From positions 28,159,250 through 28,223,249 of the forward strand of contig OW028579.1 of NCBI GenBank assembly GCA_932294295.1: 64,000 bases of DNA. Reading direction: 5' to 3'. The translations under genes were made by a program, and so were the position numbers. The number at the start of each line of letters is the position of its first letter. The stretch's first letter is position 1. Under the pieces are notes generated by a model that worked only from the letters and a program-made list of their open reading frames with translations, had not been told where the DNA came from and did no database searches. Positions 48,301 to 59,016 of the stretch are shown here, in pieces. The stretch comes from Alitta virens (Eukaryota > Annelida > Polychaeta > Phyllodocida > Nereididae).

Positions 48301-51300
48301 AATATTAAAAGTAAGAACAATATTAAATTATTTACTAAATGTTTTTTAAAGTACAAATGTAATTAATTAAAATTGTAATTAAATTGTAATTTTATCAATA
48401 AGTTGAAATATTGTATTGTTTTGCAATGTGTTATGACACATACTCGTGTAGTACTGTTTTTTTTTTTTTATTATAATTTTTTTTTTTTACTTTATTAATA
48501 ATATATCCTAAATGTTAAATATGATAGGGGATACATCCACCCTTGGGTAATGGTATTTTGTAAATACTCGGATGTATCCCCTTCCAACACATTATATGTT
48601 ATTTTTATTCATGCTTTTTGTCACATATACTGGTAAATTAATGTACTTGAGTGTTGGAGAATAATAAAATGTCTAAGTAATGCATCAGCTGGATATGAAT
48701 CACTTATCATATTGGCGATGATTTGTGTTCAGTTTCTGCAGTTTGCAGAATAAACTAATAGCATCAATTTGATGGAATTAAACCATTGTCATCTCATCAT
48801 GATATTTGCCTAATCAGTCGATCAACTAACCCACAATGTCAAATTACATAACATACAAAATCGAGTTGATGTTGGCCCGGTGTTGTCACCGTTGAGCCCA
48901 TGTTGGCCTGTTGACGCCAATATTGGCAATATGAACATTGGCCAATTTGGAAGGATTTGCATGAATAATTCCAATACAATTACACAATAATGATAACATG
49001 TCACATTGTCAGTGTTGGTCATCATCAACCGTCATCCGGCTGATGTCTAGCTGCTGAGGCATCTGGGTTGGCTTCATCGGCCAAAGTACAATTAAGTACA
49101 AGTAACATGCCACATCGGTTCAAAGTAGGCCCAACAAAAAGTGGTTGCAAGGCGAGTCTCTTGATGAATTGCCAAGTCTGAGCGGCCGTTGAATGAATTG
49201 TTTTTGATTCCGTGCTTCAACCACTTTCATAAGAAACTTTTTGAACATAGTGTGGAAATGGTCGAAGCACGGATGTGATTTCGGGCAAGGTTTTCTTAGT
49301 ATCGTAGTTCCAATGTTGCAATGACTTGTAAACAACTATGAAAGTGGTTAAAGCACCGAACCAATTTTTTTTAATTTTCTTGTTCGACCAGCAAGTTTTT
49401 TTAGTGTACCGGCCAATTGCTGGCCCACCATTGGTCTTGCCTAGTATGCGATCAGAGTATATATGTTAACTGACCTGGTCCTTAGCAGTGATTCTTCCCT
49501 GGGTCAAAGGGTCACAGTCCTTGTACCTTGAATAGCAGACCATTCCACAGCAGCCACAGATGATGAGCAGTGCAGTTAGACCAGGGAAGTTCACCCAAAG
49601 GGCTCTAAAATTAAGCACAACTTGGCTAGAGAATAACTAAGATTTATATGTTTTTTCGAAAATGGTTAGATCGCATCAATGTTGTAGGGAATTCTATTTA
49701 CATCTCTGGATGATTTAAATAGCGGCTATTATTAATATAACCTTTAATGAGCAATCAAAATGTCAGTTGAAACAGTTTTACACTTGATGCTTATATACCA
49801 GATGTCAATCGTCACTGCTCCTTTTTTTCTTCTGGTGGGTTTACAAGGGGGTACTTAGCAGTATTTCTCTTTCCTGTTTTTTACTAAAATTATCACACTA
49901 ACAACTCTTTATTAATAAAAACTTAACTCACAATTGAGCCTTTTTGAGTGACTTAACAGACATGGCCCTTTGGACCTGTGCTTGGTTCACTCCATAAATT
50001 GGCAGCCATGTAAACAATCCACCAATTGTCAAGCTCCAGAATGTATGACGAACTGTGGGGGATGGATCAAAACTAAAAAGGAAGAAAACACAGTTATCAA
50101 CACAAGTCACCATAATGGAATGTTCATAATTCTGTCCTATTATTACAATATGCCTCGCTTAGGACACCTCTCGTGGACTTCTTTAGCTGACTGATTCAAA
50201 TACTCAGTTGGTCACATGACCGCCTGTGGTCAGGTCATGTGACAGGATGTTATTGTAGACTGGGGGGAGGTAGATTACCAACTGAGAATTTCCAGGTAAG
50301 CAACTGCATAAACCTTCGAATAAAGAACTCTTATGCTTAATGAACTACCAGAGGTCAGGAACTAATTGAATCACATGTATGGATCCGCATGTTGAGTCAA
50401 TGGCATCTTTACCCTTATAGTTCCTGTGAAAATTGATCTGATAACTGTCTACATTTGGATAAGAATGTCTCCAACTTACTTAAACCACAAAACCCTCTCC
50501 CCTTCCTGCATGTCTTTCCAAATGTTTCCGAAACCAAAGTCAATGGATCCTTTGATGAGAACCGCAATTAATCCGACAAACATTATGACGATCTGGAAAG
50601 CGTCTGTCCATACCACTGCTTTCATTCCACCCTGGAGGGATTAAAATGGCAAAACTGATGAAAATACAATAGTCAGGATTCTGGAAATTAAAGAACTTCA
50701 CTTCTCTTTATGTACTTAGTTTAACTCATGTTAAGAGCATTGTCCTAGATAAGATGCCATGTTTTGTCAATGCTGGCTTGTTGAATGCTGACCAAGCATT
50801 GGCACTATAATGCCTCAGAGATCAAGTTGAATGTCAACGATACAAGTAATGGCCAAATGTGCCATGTGCGTTTTCCGTGCTTTTATCCAAATGCATGGAA
50901 AACGCACGTGGCACAATTGGCCATGTATAATTAATGAAATATATATAAAAATTAAGTTTGTGAGAAGAGGGCCCTAACATTATGATGATCTGAAAAGTGT
51001 CTATTCATACAACCGCTTCCAAATTTTACGACAAGACGCAAAGTATCAAAATTGAATTTTAATGTATAACATTCACATTGCATCACATCGATATAGTAGT
51101 TATTGAAAGATACTTACAATAGTTGTATAAAATGTGCAGATGACACCGACAGAGAAGACAGCAGCCCAGACGTTAAATCCTGTCACTATATAATTAAAAA
51201 TAATATTTCTCACAATATCTATACATTTTTCATACAGTTATCAGAAACTTAATTATAATTCCACATACTAACCAGCCTCCAGAGCCAGTGAAGGGGCATA

Positions 51301-53128
51301 CAGCACAATTGAGGTATACAGGATCTGCAAAATAACAAATATTTTGTTGTGTTCGCCAATAAATACAACTGGGGGGGTAAGAGTTAGTCACAATAAATAC
51401 TTCCCCAACGTTAGAAATTACAAAGTGAAGTTTTTGTGGCTTTGTACAATATTACAAAGGCAATTCCAGTTATCAACTATTCTGTTTATCGAAAACTATT
51501 TTCTTTTCTCAGTTCTGCAATAATATTTATTTAAGTGAAAGTTATGTCAAATCTGATTTTAACCGTCTATGTTCTAAACTCTGTAAACTCCAAAATTCCA
51601 TTCTTTGACCATATGATAAATTGCTCACATTTACACCTTTGAACAATTCTATTTTATCTATATTTCCTTTCAACAATGGAGACCAAGCTTGACTGGCATA
51701 TTCTAAAAAAAGGTCTGACATAATATGTCTAAGAAGAAAGCAGTTATACAATCTGGACCAGGGGATGAAGTACCCTTTAATTTCATAAAAACTTTGACTA
51801 TATCTCTTGTACTATAAAGTGTGTAAGGTATCATTACAAGTTGTACTCTGGCATAACATGTTTATCATTTACCAAGACTGAAGAGAAATAATGTAAGCAT
51901 TCAGAAGCTTTGTCATAAACAGTCACGCAATTGATCCATCAGATTTTTTAATAGATGTAAGGAATTCTCTACCAACAGTTGAACAAGCAGTGAGATCATT
52001 CCAAGAAATGTCAGGTAGGTTACATTTCCAAGCATTTGAAGTAGGTTTAATTTGGTACCCTTTATTGTTGAAGCGACCATAGGAAAAGTATTACAAAAAA
52101 TCGACCATTTCAAACACAATTAGGCCCTATGTATTCATAAATCTATTAAAAGTTATTGCATCCCTATACAAAGTATGATACTTGTATTTTATTGAACCTT
52201 ATTCTTAATTAGTACTAACGAATAAACATTACATAGAAGTTTGTAGAAATTTGTCTTAACAAATATATTTTCCATTATTTTTCACACAGATTATGATAAC
52301 AATTTAAATATTCAGCACTCACGGTTTGAATGATGTAGGCAACCACACAGGATAGTCTCACAAAAGTGCCGAAGCGCAACTCCAAGTACTAAAATCAAAA
52401 ATATGCCGAACATTTTAAAACATGCATACATTGTATCACGAAAAATATTTTCATGCAATTTCCCTGTTATTAGTATGTTTGTGTACCTTCAAAATTATGA
52501 CATTATTGAAGATTCTTTATAATATAGGCATATGCTGATACAGTGGATCTTGATGTAGAGTCAGGCAGACATCAAAATTTGCTGTTAGATATATTTAAGC
52601 ATACTGCTGACTGATGAATACATTTTGCATCTAAGTAGCTTGATGTAGATTAAACTACCTCGAGTGCACGTTGCCTAGGAAAATGCCAATATTAACTCTG
52701 GTCCACATGCATGTCACCAAGAAAAACATGGAAGACCAGTTTTCACAAGCAATAATTTTAATATCGGATAGTGTACTCACCGTGAATACACTGGTCAGCT
52801 TGAGGTTGTAAAAGATGGGTGTGTAGACATGAGCGGCAAGTGGAACCATCAAGAGATACCCAAGGATTATCCAAAAGTAGATCGTATCATATGTGTAGAT
52901 TTCAGTTGGTGTTCCGAGGAGTGTGATGGCTGACATGAAGGAAGCGAGAAGCGACATAGAAACTGGTACGACCCCCAACGATCGACCACCCATCAAGAAA
53001 TCTGCCGTGGTTTTCTGGCCTCGTACACCAAAAAATATTCCTATACCGGCTGAGACGGCCAGGACCAAAGCAAAGATGACATAGTCGACTGCAGAAAGCG
53101 TCTTGCTGACAAAGATATCATCAGCCAT
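39324..53128 (-). CDS. SLC5A8-like: SLC5A8/SLC5A12-like sodium-coupled monocarboxylate transporter
   Basis: Fifteen coding exons on the minus strand: 53128-52781, 52388-52323, 51324-51273, 51185-51118, 50631-50480, 50072-49932, 49604-49475, 47299-47211, 45875-45760, 45278-45211, 45064-44978, 44617-44388, 41078-40978, 40267-40149, 39500-39324. They total 1944 bases, 647 residues, with every phase matching. The ATG has a strong Kozak context and an in-frame TGA three codons upstream; an acceptor at 53145 implies an upstream 5' UTR exon. Family hallmarks: [16 protein letters not shown] in exon 1, YLELRF in exon 2, [10 protein letters not shown] in exon 5, [11 protein letters not shown] in exon 6, [12 protein letters not shown] in exon 9 and [11 protein letters not shown] in exon 11. 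Exon 12 has several N-glycosylation sequons in an outer loop. The tail has DPPPYNG (possible Nedd4 WW-domain ligand) and ends NTHL (class I PDZ ligand form). SLC5 proteins have 13 membrane helices. The substrate (lactate-like monocarboxylates versus vitamins) is inferred. Confidence 0.95.
39816..39903. mobile_element. 88-bp palindromic CCAGATAGCAT-family MITE
   Basis: CCCAGATAGCATTCCAAATC at the left and GATTTGGAATGCTATCTGAT with CTGGGA at the right; nearly the whole element is palindromic. It lies in the last intron of the SLC5 gene and is the best-preserved copy of the family in the window. Confidence 0.8.
41240..41640. repeat. Irregular tandem array of GTGAGGTGGTCTTAA units
   Basis: Units of about 50-60 bp repeat GTGAGGTGGTCTTAA and AGAGAGGTTGTA...AACAAGATGGTC with many changes. 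The same words make up the interior of the pogo-type MITE at 45510-45662, so the array is probably an internally expanded copy. It lies in intron 12 of the SLC5 gene. Confidence 0.65.
43112..43372 (-). pseudogene. Non-LTR retrotransposon (LINE) reverse-transcriptase fragment
   Basis: The minus-strand frame includes [15 protein letters not shown] and then [20 protein letters not shown], the RT domain A region of CR1/jockey-type LINEs, followed by [19 protein letters not shown]. Only about 87 codons survive. It is an intronic remnant in intron 12 of the SLC5 gene. Confidence 0.88.
43475..44185. mobile_element. 711-bp Harbinger-like MITE with TTA target duplication
   Basis: Termini AGGGGCGTTCACACTATCAC at the left and GTGATAGTGTGAACGCCCCT at the right, flanked by TTA on both sides (43472-43474, 44186-44188). 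The arms carry TACGTATGACCACGTA-like words, and the left half holds a run of CGTAGATCG/ACGTAGGACGT repeats. GC-rich termini and TTA duplication fit the PIF/Harbinger group. A 110-codon frame on the minus strand is repeat-encoded and not a gene. Confidence 0.82.
44692..44797. mobile_element. Palindromic CCAGATAGCAT-family MITE, degenerate
   Basis: GATGGCATGCCAAATCGGGT with CGACATTGTTCCAACG at the left, CCAATGTCGTGCCAATGT then GTATTTGGG at the right. It lies in intron 11 of the SLC5 gene. Confidence 0.55.
45510..45662. mobile_element. 153-bp pogo/Tc1-type MITE
   Basis: TA-flanked (45508-45509, 45663-45664) with termini CAGTGGAACCTCACC and, inverted, CATTGGAACCC. The subterminal ATGACCACC/GGTGGTATT words are also inverted. 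TA duplication and the CAGTGGAACC end are typical of pogo/Tigger-like elements. It lies in intron 9 of the SLC5 gene. Confidence 0.82.
46050..46128 (-). pseudogene. Copied fragment of SLC5 exon 12 inside an intron
   Basis: About 65 bp of coding exon 12 (44440-44504) recurs here in the same orientation, in the intron between exons 8 and 9. The copy has an extra 12-bp tandem duplication (GAGTTGAAGTTG) and is otherwise almost identical. It has no splice sites of its own and is not part of the gene model. It ends a few bases before the Harbinger-like MITE at 46137. Confidence 0.85.
46137..46718. mobile_element. 582-bp Harbinger-like MITE with TTA target duplication
   Basis: Termini AGCCCCGTTTACACCATCAC and GTGACAGTGTGAACGTTGCT, each flanked by TTA (46134-46136, 46719-46721). 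The interior has GAGTGACCACGAGTGGC-like words and AAACATGTTTAAA, as in 43475-44185. It lies in intron 8 of the SLC5 gene. Confidence 0.8.
47616..47666. mobile_element. Small CCAGATAGCAT-family MITE
   Basis: AAGGTAGCATGCCAGATTTG and GGCATGTTATCTGGG bound about 50 bp in intron 7 of the SLC5 gene. Confidence 0.55.
48195..48265 (+). mobile_element. tRNA-like head of a SINE
   Basis: TGCATAGTGGTTAAGCACTC resembles an A box and GGTTCAAATCCTGGG a B box, at tRNA-like spacing. There is no closed acceptor stem, so a SINE head is more likely than a tRNA gene. An AT-rich tail follows to about 48480. It lies in intron 7 of the SLC5 gene. Confidence 0.6.
50851..50922. repeat. 72-bp near-perfect hairpin
   Basis: GGCCAAATGTGCCATGTGCG then TTTTCCGTGC, a short loop, and the inverted GCATGGAAAACGCACGTGGC then ACAATTGGCC. 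It has few mismatches. Directly upstream (50745-50850) is a degenerate CCAGATAGCAT-family arm. It lies in intron 4 of the SLC5 gene. Confidence 0.8.
51542..51751 (-). pseudogene. LINE reverse-transcriptase C-terminal fragment
   Basis: The frame contains [20 protein letters not shown] and later [15 protein letters not shown], the conserved region just after the RT palm in CR1/jockey-like LINEs. About 70 codons remain, in the intron between exons 2 and 3 of the SLC5 gene. It is probably the same family as 43112-43372. Confidence 0.85.
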
Positions 53129-53184
53129 TTTGGATCAGGTTAGATCTGAAATATAACAAAATGTAACCGGGTTTAGCTTGTGAA

Positions 53185-53425
53185 AAGCTGAACATTTATC
53201 GAGAAATGATTTTCTAAGCTTATCCCCCACATAGGTGATGGGTCGATTAGGGCTTTACGTCCTGTATTTATGCACCTGATGGACGAATTAGGACAGGCAG
53301 GGGCCTTGGCACTGAGATGAGGGATGAAACAGCCATCCAACTTAGGCTCGAACATGAATTGAACCTGGGACTCAGTGGTTGGAAGCCCAGTGCGCTACCA
53401 CTAAGCTAGGCCCCGCCTGCCCCTT
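53185..53425 (-). mobile_element. tRNA-derived SINE (minus strand)
   Basis: On the minus strand, 53420 down to 53345 reads CTAGCTTAGTGGTAGCGCAC (A-box-like) and CAGGTTCAATTC (B-box-like). A GC-rich body continues to about 53185. It starts about 40 bp upstream of the SLC5 5' UTR acceptor at 53145. The resemblance to 13140-13420 is confined to the promoter boxes by eye. Confidence 0.6.
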
Positions 53426-53429
53426 AACC

Positions 53430-54957
53430 CCCAAGACCTAAATTTAATGGCCTTAAGGCAATTAAAATAATCTTAAGGCAAATGACTTATGATGTATTTG
53501 ATGACTAGAGTTCTGAGGTTGTTATGATAGTGAGGGGTTTTAAGGTGCGTTTTCGAAGTTATTCTATGATAGAGATGCTGGATTTTGGGCCAATCATTAA
53601 CATATGGTCAATTTAATATTTCCTTGACACCACGTGCAGGAGATCAAATTTGCACCCAGGGCCCCTGGCCCTTTGCTGAACGGATTTGTTCTTTTATCAC
53701 TGAGCCAACCATATTAATCATAGCAAAAATAGAAAAGAGACTGAAGAATGAAAAATCAAAATCGTGGACTGTACACAAATTGGTTATCATGCAATGCAAT
53801 GCCTTTTAAATATAAGATAAGATAGATTTTATTGAAAGTTGGGTCACAGAAAGAACCCTGGATAACCCATGTAATGGACAAAAGTTCTTAAATTCACTTA
53901 ATAAAAAAAATCTTGTATCTTGACGCTGGTCTTATGTTATACACATAAAACCTTATCCAAAACTTCCAAAGGGTATTTTACTTTGACCCAGCAAACAGTT
54001 CAAAACTATAACTGTGAAACGAATCAAACTTGTGACATTTTCTATTGTTCTTAAGTTCATATAAGTAACGAAAAGTGTTAGTTGTCTCCCTTGTAAGTAC
54101 AAACAGCAGCACTTCTGTGCTTTTCTTGTATAATAACAGCGTTCAAACAAATCAAACAATTTGTGTCAATAAGCCTAATGGAGAGAAACAAGTCACTAGA
54201 GATATCACTATCACAAGTTATTGAAATGCATGAATCTGGGAATGTGACCAGACCACTTGGGGATTATCCTTCAGGACTTTCACCGACATCACCAAACTAC
54301 CACATCCCTGATTTCATGTCAAATCGAGATAACATTGTGTATATTAGTGCCAAATTTTGTAAACCTGTTTCATTACAATATATCTGCACAGAGATAAATA
54401 AGTTAGATGATAGTAGACTCAAGACTCAAGATGGTTTATTCGTCTGTTAAGTGACATATATACATATAAAATAACCTATATAAATATAATCAACCCATTA
54501 TTAAACAACATGATCACAACAGACCAGGAAGATAGATCTAAGACCCTACCTAGGTCGCTAGCGAGCCATCCCCCTGTGTTTTGGAATGAGCAGTGCAACA
54601 TCAACTGTCCATAATCATATATAGTAATGTAGACAATGATATCATGATAACTGAAAGCATTTGTATGAGATTCACAAGCTGTTGTGTATAATAATGACTG
54701 CATACAAGGAACCCTAGGTCCAATTTGCATCCCAATCATACCATTTGATGAGGACAGGGTTTTTTTAACCAAAAGCGTACCACAAAAGCCAACCATATGC
54801 CAACCACTTGGCCACCTATCCTACAACCACTCAGACATTGATCATCACGACAACCATATGACATCAATTACAAAAGAGAATGAAAAATCATGGTTATCAG
54901 AGTAACAAATATCCAATAGTTGCTGCTGTACCTGGATGGTACACATATTGGTTGTTT
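53430..54957. other. Intergenic, no gene recognised
   Basis: A 95-codon open frame at 54163-54450 (+) has no recognised motif or splice context. A degenerate tRNA-like stretch lies on the minus strand at about 53712-53640. The promoter and 5' UTR exon of the SLC5 gene probably lie here but could not be placed. Confidence 0.35.
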
Positions 54958-55368
54958 TAAAGTTGCACTGTCTGTCAAATTTGCAATTTTCTAAGACGCT
55001 GTCAAACAGTTGAAAATTACCTTTATTAATCAAGGCACACTAAATTTGTGTGAATTAATGATTTTATAAGACAATAATTACTTAAAAATAAATTATACAC
55101 TAAGAGAAAATCCAGACCAAAACATTGGAAACACAATGGAATGACATCATCACCATTGTTCAGTATTGTGATGTCATCACTGGGTTTGTTTACATATTGA
55201 GTTTTTGATGGCATGAAAAACTAATATTTATATTATTTATCGTAAATTAAAACTAAATTGTTGTGCTAAAGTGGGTATGTAATGGTGAAATATATCATGA
55301 GACAAGAAGGCAGTATTAATTTATATCATTATTTTAATGTGCAAATTTGACAGACAGTGCACCTTTAA
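54958..55368. mobile_element. 411-bp MITE (TTAAAGGTGCACTGTCTGTC termini)
   Basis: Left TTAAAGTTGCACTGTCTGTC then AAATTTGCA, right TGCAAATTTGACAGACAGTG then CACCTTTAA, an inverted pair of about 29 bp. The interior has GACATCATCACCATTG and TGTGATGTCATCAC, also inverted. The first 60 bases of the window resemble its right half. Confidence 0.78.
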
Positions 55369-56165
55369 GCAATCTTTTTTATCAATATGTGACCTTCACA
55401 GATGTTGGTGGGCCTTACATTTTGTATATTTGGATTAAATCACTAGTCAAGTACATTCAACCAGTATTCTGGTTGCTGAACCAAAATCTTGGTTGGTGAC
55501 ATATATTGGTTAAAGGAAAAGTGGTTGAAACAACCGATCTGCTTTTAGAGAGCATAACATATTATACCATTGTATTTAACTCCAACAGTACTGAATATCC
55601 CTCTAGATTAAGCATTTCACATTATTTTGACCTCGCAAATACTTTTAACTTAGGGGCAAAATTGTTCATGCAAGCATAGCTGCAATGCTTGAAAACTCTT
55701 TTATTACTAGCTTTGCGACTTCGTGCAAAAACACAAGCTAGAGGTGATAGATTTTTTACGTGACTAAATATTCAAAACACGTGGGTGCAGTTTTAATGTC
55801 AATTTCATAGAAACTTGCAAAACACCTTCTTGTTTTATTTATTTTGAAGCGGTCATAATTACTTGAGTGCAGTCATGTACTTAAATGTTCTGTTTGCTGG
55901 AGGTATATTTTGACGCAGACTATCCATGGAAATGTGATACACTTTTTTTTTCTGAACCCCACCCATTCCTCAAAAACTAACAAATAAATTTTGAATGCAT
56001 ATTTGTTAATTAAACAACATTTTTATCATCATTAATTTGTTATTCTCATTTTTAAAAATCTATTTTTGAAAACAATGTGACGAGTATCTACAAGTCCAAA
56101 TTTGGTATACTGAGACAATCCATTCTCACTTTGTCAGAAATTTGTAAATGAGAATACAATGTAAT
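55369..56165. other. Intergenic, nothing recognised
   Basis: AT-rich sequence without recognisable exon, repeat or RNA gene. Confidence 0.4.
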
Positions 56166-56205
56166 AAAAGAAAGAAAGAAAAAAAGAAAGAAAGACTGAA
56201 AGAAA
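56166..56205. repeat. (GAAA)n microsatellite
   Basis: Interrupted AAAG repeats. A related polypurine tract of GAAA/GGAA words lies at 57425-57500. Confidence 0.85.
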
Positions 56206-56259
56206 GTAGAAGGCAGCAACTTGGAAATTACCCCACAAGATCGCTGGAAGAGCTAACGG

Positions 56260-56926
56260 ACCAACCACCAACAAGACCGCTTGTACAACTACAACGTGTA
56301 GACAAGAAGAAAGATCTGGGAATTACCCAGATGAGCATCTAAAATTTGACGGTCATATAAACACTATCATCAAAAAGGTATCACACGAAATATGGGGATA
56401 ATTAGAAGGTCAATTTCAAATCTTGACAAGGATATCTTCGTGTTTCCATATACAATAACCTAATATGCAGTCATCTAGAATATGGACAATCAGTGTGGAG
56501 CCCTGCACTCCAAAGAAACATCAATAAACTCCAAGGCGTTCAACGAAATGCAACAAAAGAAGTCAACGGACTACGTGCTGGGACTACACACAGCGCCTAA
56601 AATACCTCAACTTACCAACACTTGTCTTCCGCTGACTTTGTGGGGATATGATCGAGACCTACAAAATTCTATCTGGAACTTATGACTCTGACGTATCTCT
56701 GCAACTACCAAGGAACACTGGCAGCACTAGGGGAAATGATCTGAAACTGCATGTAGAAGGTAGAATCCATCTTAATCTAAAGAAACATTACTTTAAACGC
56801 AGAATCATTTATGAATGGCATAGCCTTCCAAATCTTATAATCCTATCACCATCAGTAAATGCCTTCGAAAACCGACTCGACAAACATTGGAACCACCACC
56901 CTCTTAAATTTGCTTTCAATGTATAA
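56260..56926 (+). pseudogene. 3' end of a LINE (reverse-transcriptase C-terminus)
   Basis: Split over frames: KKDLGIT near 56310, DGHINTIIKKVSHEIWG near 56350, a LEYGQSVWSP-like stretch near 56480, then an open frame to 56926 with GDMIETYKILSGTYDS near 56640-56690, RRIIYEWHSLPN near 56795-56830 and NAFENRLDKHW near 56858. This order is the C-terminal part of a CR1/jockey-type LINE ORF2. Frameshifts and stops make it a dead 5'-truncated copy, as usual for LINE insertions. Confidence 0.85.
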
Positions 56927-58842
56927 ACCGTATCAAGCCTGCCGCAGCACTTGCAGCCATTCACCAGTATACATGTTCCTAAATAAGTAAAGAACAAAAT
57001 AACTTTTGTATGAGGACTTAATCCTTAGCCAAAGGCAGCACTCTTGGCCTTTATCAGGGACTGTTAGTAAGTTCAACTTGACTTACTATATACTGCACCA
57101 GTATTAATCTGATAAATAGTATTAAAAATCTATACAAGTCAGTGGAAGCACTTGCGGCCACCAACCGAACAACTAACTAAAACAAAACACATAGCTATCT
57201 GTCGAGGGCAGCACATGAGTCCACCAACACAACAGCATATGCCCAAACATGTTAATGATTGTACATATGTAAATGTATGTATTATACATGTACATATATG
57301 ATGTTTCATAAATTATACATATCTTTATGTCATAAATTGTGCGCCAAACACTTCGCCATGCTTGTTGAGCTGGACCTATAGTTATCCCAAACCTGCGTCC
57401 AGAATAAAACTATACTATAGCATACTAAGAAAGAAGGAAAAAAGGAAGGAAGAAAGAAAGAAAAAGAAATCAAGCAAAAAAGAAAGAAAAGGAAGAAATT
57501 TGCCAAGTACAATGTAGCTCAAGAAATTAAGATAACTTACCATGCAAGTTTCCAGTAAAGAATAGTTTTGATTTAATAGGTAGTTGCAGTTGAAGCAGGG
57601 CAGAAAGTGACAATCCGGTGACAATTTGCTTAAAGCAAACACAACGCATAGATTTGCTCAGCTCAGCTCAGCTATGCGTGACGGCCAATGTCTGTTTTCA
57701 ACCAATGAAAAATCTCTTTATATTTGTTTAGTCACATTTTTTAAATTTACCTATTTTAACTCAATGTCATTGGAGGTTTATGTCATATCCCTCATGTTTT
57801 CTTGAAACTGTTCACCCATTTTGTGAATTTTGAGTCCATTTATGCAAGTTCGTCTTCTTGAATAAAGTAGTTAAAAGTACTCAGAGAAATAAAAAAATTA
57901 AATAATCCAAAAATTTAATTGAAAAATATACAAGAATACCAAATAATAGCGAAATTAAAAATCAACCAATAGTCTATTTTCTTCTTCTTCTTTTATATTT
58001 TTTCTAGGAATCTCCTTAAATATCTAAAGTCTTATCAAATTGATTTAGCATAATTATTATAAAATGCATGCATGAGTTTAAATAACACTTATTATTGTAT
58101 ATACTGAACATCTTATAAGCTCATTTCAAATATATCTTACATTATTCATTCGTCGTCATAACGCACATTACTACGGCTTTATCATTTACATTAGGCCGTC
58201 ATTATTGTGGGACGTTTTGTCATTAATGGTGGTTTTCTTTATAATGAGGTCAATTGAAGGGGAAGAATGTAATATTATTCTAAACTTGTTAAATTAGGTG
58301 TTCTTTACAAATACAATTGTGATTGCTGGCTGCAGCACCATGGAATTCTTTCAAACCATAGTCATTCAAACCGTTAAGATAAGATAAGATAACATAAGAT
58401 TGTGATTACCAATTATGATTAACAAATACATTCTTAATCATTTTAGCTCATTTTGTCGCAGTTTTGTGCAATGTCCCATTTTACTTTGAGATCTATTAGT
58501 TCTTTGGCTGCATGACTCTCCTCTGACCGACTTCTGCTCTTGTGGAACTGTCTGGTCACGTCTGCATCTTCAAATAGTTAAGTTGAAATAGTTTAATAAT
58601 TACATAACTTATAATGGCAACTTTAATGTTTATTATTAACTACGAATAAAATAATTTATATTTCTTTTACTCACTCTACAAATACAAATGTTTCATGGAA
58701 GATATATAATAAATATTCATACCATAATTATTATATGTAGATATAAATAACAGAAATGCTCTGATAATTGAATGTACAATGATGACAAGCCGAACAACCA
58801 GGCCCAGTTACGAACTAACATCACAGGCTTTGCACTGAGCTA
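56927..58842. other. Intergenic, no gene seen
   Basis: Contains a polypurine tract at 57425-57500 and a short AAGATAAGATAAGATAAC run near 58376-58395. Otherwise AT-rich sequence in which I recognise nothing. Confidence 0.4.
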
Positions 58843-59016
58843 CACTGGCGGATCCAAGGGGTTTTTTTGAGGGGGGGGGGGCATTGGGACCATGCTCCCC
58901 CCCCCCCCCCCGTAGCAGCCTTAAAGTATATTGTCCCAGTCATTTCAGGCTTGTGATTAATGACATCTTATGTCCCCCCCCCCTCCCCCGTAGAGTCAGG
59001 GCTGGGTCCGCCAGTG
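58843..59016. mobile_element. 174-bp hAT-like MITE with 8-bp target duplication
   Basis: Termini CACTGGCGGATCC and GGGTCCGCCAGTG, with long G and C runs between. Flanks CTGAGCTA (58835-58842) and CTGAGCTC (59017-59024) match at seven of eight bases, fitting the 8-bp duplication of hAT elements. Confidence 0.82.

Noticed and set aside
51923..52090. Stop-bounded minus-strand stretch of about 56 codons (with [17 protein letters not shown])
   Set aside because: The composition looks protein-like, but there is no start, usable splice acceptor or family match, and the SLC5 exon chain is complete without it. Probably a transposon remnant.
53640..53712. Possible tRNA-like sequence on the minus strand
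   Set aside because: The A box is only partly conserved and the B box is degenerate; not enough to call a SINE or tRNA.
54163..54450. 95-codon plus-strand open frame
   Set aside because: No recognised domain, no splice sites or promoter, and AT-rich codon use like the flanking DNA.
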